Shown here one piece after another: positions 61,836 through 64,000 of a stretch of DNA of 64,000 bases (position 1 is its first letter; each line of letters opens with the position of its first letter). This DNA comes from Pseudomonadota bacterium (lineage in GTDB: Bacteria > Pseudomonadota > Gammaproteobacteria > Burkholderiales > Burkholderiaceae_C): the NCBI GenBank assembly GCA_021808525.1, contig JAKBBK010000008.1, positions 1 through 64,000 on the forward strand, given 5' to 3'. The position numbers were made by a program, and so were the translations under genes. The notes below the pieces were generated by a model. The model was given only the letters and a program-made list of their open reading frames with translations, was not told the DNA's origin and ran no database searches.

Positions 61836-63197
61836 TCAGGCCAGCGCCTGCTCGGCGGGGCCGTCCTGGCGGCCTTCGTGCAAGGTGGCTCGCAGCGCGC
61901 CCAGCGTAGCCTGGAGCAGGTGTTCGCCGGCAGCCTCGTCGATCACGTAGGGCGGCATGAAGTACAGCGTGGACCCGATGGGGCGCAGCAGCACCCCGCG
62001 TTCCAGCGCTTCCAGCCCGAAGCGGCGCGCGAAATCCACGGGCGCGTCCTGCACGTCCCAGGCCCAGATCATGCCGATGTGCCGGCCATGGCGCAGGCGC
62101 GGATGGCGGTACAGCGGCTCGAACACGGCATCGAGGCGCGAGGCCAGCGCGGCATTGGCGGTCATGCGCGCGTCGTCCAGCAGGTCCAGCGTGGCCAGCG
62201 CGGCGGCGCAGGCCAGGGGATTGCCGGTGTAGGAATGCGAGTGCAGGAAGCCGCGCGCGACCTCGTCGTCGTAGAAGGCCTCGTAGATGGCATCGGTGGC
62301 CAGCACCGCGGAAAGGGGCAGGAAACCGCCGGTCAGCCCCTTGCCGAGGCACAGCAGATCCGGTCGCACGCCGGCCTGCTCGCAGGCCGTGAAGGTTCCG
62401 GTGCGCCCCATGCCGACGGCGATTTCGTCGGCCACCAGGTGGACCTCGTGGCGGGTGCAAAGCTCGCGCACGCGCGCCAGGTAGCCGGGGGGGTGGAACA
62501 CGAAGCCGGCCGCGCATTGCACCAGGGGCTCGACGATCAGTGCCGCCGTGCGCGCGGCCTCGCGCTGCAGCCAGGCCTCCAGCGCGCCGCAGGCGCGCTC
62601 CACCTCGGACTGCACCGCGCTCGCGGGCGGCAGGCCGTGCAGCCGCGGCGCGGGCACGGTGGCGGCGATGCGCAGCAGCGGTGCGTAGCTGGAGCGAAAC
62701 AGATCCACGTCGGTCACGCCGAGGGCCCCCGCGGTCTCGCCGTGGTAGCTGCCGCCCAGCGAGATGAAGCGGTTTTTCTCCGGGCGCCCGAGGTTGCGCC
62801 AGTAATGCGCGCTGAGCTTGAGGGCGATTTCGTTGGCGCAGGCCCCGTCGCTGGCGTATTGGGCGTGGCCCAGGCCGGTGCGCGCGGCCAGGCGCTCGGA
62901 CAGGCGCACCACGGTCTCATGGGTGAGCCCGGCCAGCATCACATGTTCCACGCGCTCCATCTGCGCGGCGATGGCCGCCTTGATGCGCGGCTGGCCATGT
63001 CCGAACAGATTGACCCACCAGGAGCTGATGGCGTCCAGCAGTCGCCGGCCCTGCGCGTCGACCAGCCAGGCCCCTTCGCCGCCGACGATCACGCGGGGCG
63101 GCGCGGCCTCGTGGCGCTTCATCTGCGTGCACGGATGCCACACGCTGCGCAGGCTGCGCGCGGCCAGGTCGGAGGCGTTCGGGTCTTGCGGATTCAA
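61836..63197 (-). CDS. bioA: adenosylmethionine-8-amino-7-oxononanoate aminotransferase BioA
   Basis: A 453-residue PLP aminotransferase using SAM as amino donor. [13 protein letters not shown] (N-terminal substrate motif), GDTSWWVN-type [29 protein letters not shown], and the lysine in [15 protein letters not shown]. The start is TTG at 63197, since the WHPCTQ motif must be included and no ATG precedes it. Nineteen bases separate it from tyrS, so read-through is likely. bioB is not in the window. Confidence 0.95.
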   Translation of the reverse strand: MNPQDPNASDLAARSLRSVWHPCTQMKRHEAAPPRVIVGGEGAWLVDAQGRRLLDAISSWWVNLFGHGQPRIKAAIAAQMERVEHVMLAGLTHETVVRLSERLAARTGLGHAQYASDGACANEIALKLSAHYWRNLGRPEKNRFISLGGSYHGETAGALGVTDVDLFRSSYAPLLRIAATVPAPRLHGLPPASAVQSEVERACGALEAWLQREAARTAALIVEPLVQCAAGFVFHPPGYLARVRELCTRHEVHLVADEIAVGMGRTGTFTACEQAGVRPDLLCLGKGLTGGFLPLSAVLATDAIYEAFYDDEVARGFLHSHSYTGNPLACAAALATLDLLDDARMTANAALASRLDAVFEPLYRHPRLRHGRHIGMIWAWDVQDAPVDFARRFGLEALERGVLLRPIGSTLYFMPPYVIDEAAGEHLLQATLGALRATLHEGRQDGPAEQALA

Positions 63198-63215
63198 GGG
63201 ACGGGACCCCGGGAA

Positions 63216-64000
63216 CTAGTCGAGCACCACGCGGGCGAACTTTCGCTTGCCCACCTGCAGCACGTAGGTGCCGGCCTGCAGGCGCAGGTTGCGGTCTTCC
63301 GCGACGGCCCCGTCCACGCGCACCCCGCGCTGCTCGAGCATGCGCAGCGCCTCGGCGGTGGAGGGCACCAGCCCCGCCTGCTTGAGCGCGGCCGGCAAGC
63401 CCAGCCCGCCTTCGGGCAGGCTCATGCGCAGTTCGGCGATGTCCTCGGGCACACCGCCGCGCGCGCGCAGCTCGAAATCGGCCTGGGCCGCGTCGGCGGC
63501 CGCCGCGTCGTGGAAGCGCGTGACGATTTCGCGCGCCAGCAGCACCTTGGCTTCCTTCGGGTTGCGCCCGGATTCCACCTCGGCGCGCAGGCGGGCGATC
63601 TCGTCCAGGGGACGAAAGGACAGCAATTCGAAGTAGCGCCACATCAGCGTGTCGTTGATCGACAGCAACTTGGCGTACATGCTCGCCGGCGCCTCCTGGA
63701 TGCCGATGTAGTTGCCCTTGGACTTGGACATCTTGTCCACGCCATCCAGGCCCTCGAGCAGGGGCATGGTCAGGATGCATTGCGGCTCCTGGCCGTACTC
63801 CTTCTGCAGGTCGCGTCCGACCAGCAGGTTGAATTTCTGGTCGGTTCCCCCGAGTTCCAGGTCGCTTTGCAGCGCCACGGAGTCGTAGCCCTGCATCAGC
63901 GGGTAGAGCAACTCGTGCATGGCGATGGGGATACCGGCGCGGAAGCGCTGGGTGAAATCCTCGCGCTCGAGCAGGCGCGCCAGGGTGTAGCGCGAGGCCA
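63216..64000 (-). CDS. tyrS: tyrosyl-tRNA synthetase, 5' end beyond the window
   Basis: The C-terminal roughly 260 codons of Tyr[26 protein letters not shown], the KMSKS motif ([12 protein letters not shown]), and the C-terminal S4-like RNA-binding domain. The reading frame continues open to position 64000; the HIGH region lies outside. The ORF-track start at MHELLYP is internal. Confidence 0.95.
   Translation of the reverse strand, partial: ASRYTLARLLEREDFTQRFRAGIPIAMHELLYPLMQGYDSVALQSDLELGGTDQKFNLLVGRDLQKEYGQEPQCILTMPLLEGLDGVDKMSKSKGNYIGIQEAPASMYAKLLSINDTLMWRYFELLSFRPLDEIARLRAEVESGRNPKEAKVLLAREIVTRFHDAAAADAAQADFELRARGGVPEDIAELRMSLPEGGLGLPAALKQAGLVPSTAEALRMLEQRGVRVDGAVAEDRNLRLQAGTYVLQVGKRKFARVVLD

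Overview
The window is very GC-rich, densely coded DNA from a betaproteobacterium, most likely a member of the Burkholderiales. This rests on gene order and families: lptA-lptB-rpoN with hpf-ptsN-hprK nearby, fur opposite bamE-dapB-exbB, argS-SPOR-dsbA, uvrA opposite ssb, a complete atp operon, and the DUF2844/DUF3443 pair. No species can be named from the sequence alone. Most genes are chromosomal housekeeping genes on the minus strand.

Layout. 1-2.7 kb: rsmB and two exported DsrE-like proteins. 2.7-8.7 kb: proA, amtB (with an NtrC/sigma-54 type promoter), an arginase-family gene, an orphan ExbB-type channel, dapB and bamE. 8.7-11.3 kb: fur, then hprK-ptsN-hpf. 11.5-13.6 kb: a ClC channel and a heptose adenylyltransferase lie between hpf and rpoN. 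13.6-19.9 kb: rpoN-lptB-lptA-dsbA-SPOR-argS. 20-21.8 kb: a PsiF-like protein and an RlpA/SPOR lipoprotein. 22.1-29.6 kb: atpIBEFHAGDC with a strong terminator. 30-33.2 kb: hemB and hemJ (heme), a CopD-like protein, a thioredoxin-fold ferredoxin and an alpha/beta hydrolase. 33.3-38.3 kb: a DacA/DacC-type carboxypeptidase, miaB, rmlC-rmlA and tRNA-Met. 38.3-46.5 kb: enoyl-CoA hydratase, an M61 peptidase, an EAL protein, dienelactone hydrolase, uvrA and ssb.

46.5-48.3 kb is the one clearly accessory stretch. It holds gene remnants (truncated membrane ORF, broken LysE, LysR fragment) followed by a compact StbDE/RelBE-type toxin-antitoxin operon with an exceptional palindromic operator. 48.3-50.6 kb has a third DsrE-like protein, a YXWGXW lipoprotein, a methyltransferase and OsmC. 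50.7-53.7 kb encodes cytochrome bd oxidase with a small extra membrane protein. 54-57.9 kb has a DUF1840 protein, an MHS-type transporter and molybdate-type ABC genes without a binding protein. 57.9-59.8 kb carries the secreted DUF3443/DUF2844 pair; the DUF3443 protein reads like a two-lobed pepsin-type aspartic peptidase. 59.9-64 kb is bioA-bioD-bioF and the 3' part of tyrS.

Functional themes are nitrogen control (rpoN, ptsN, amtB promoter, arginase), envelope biogenesis (lptAB, bamE, dsbA, SPOR/RlpA, dacC, rml genes), energy (ATP synthase, bd oxidase, heme) and cofactor synthesis (biotin, molybdate). The items most worth following up are the pepsin-like DUF3443 protein, the duplicated covarying hairpins between atpA and atpG, the amtB control region, the toxin-antitoxin operator, and a terminated hairpin-rich transcript candidate between hemB and hemJ.
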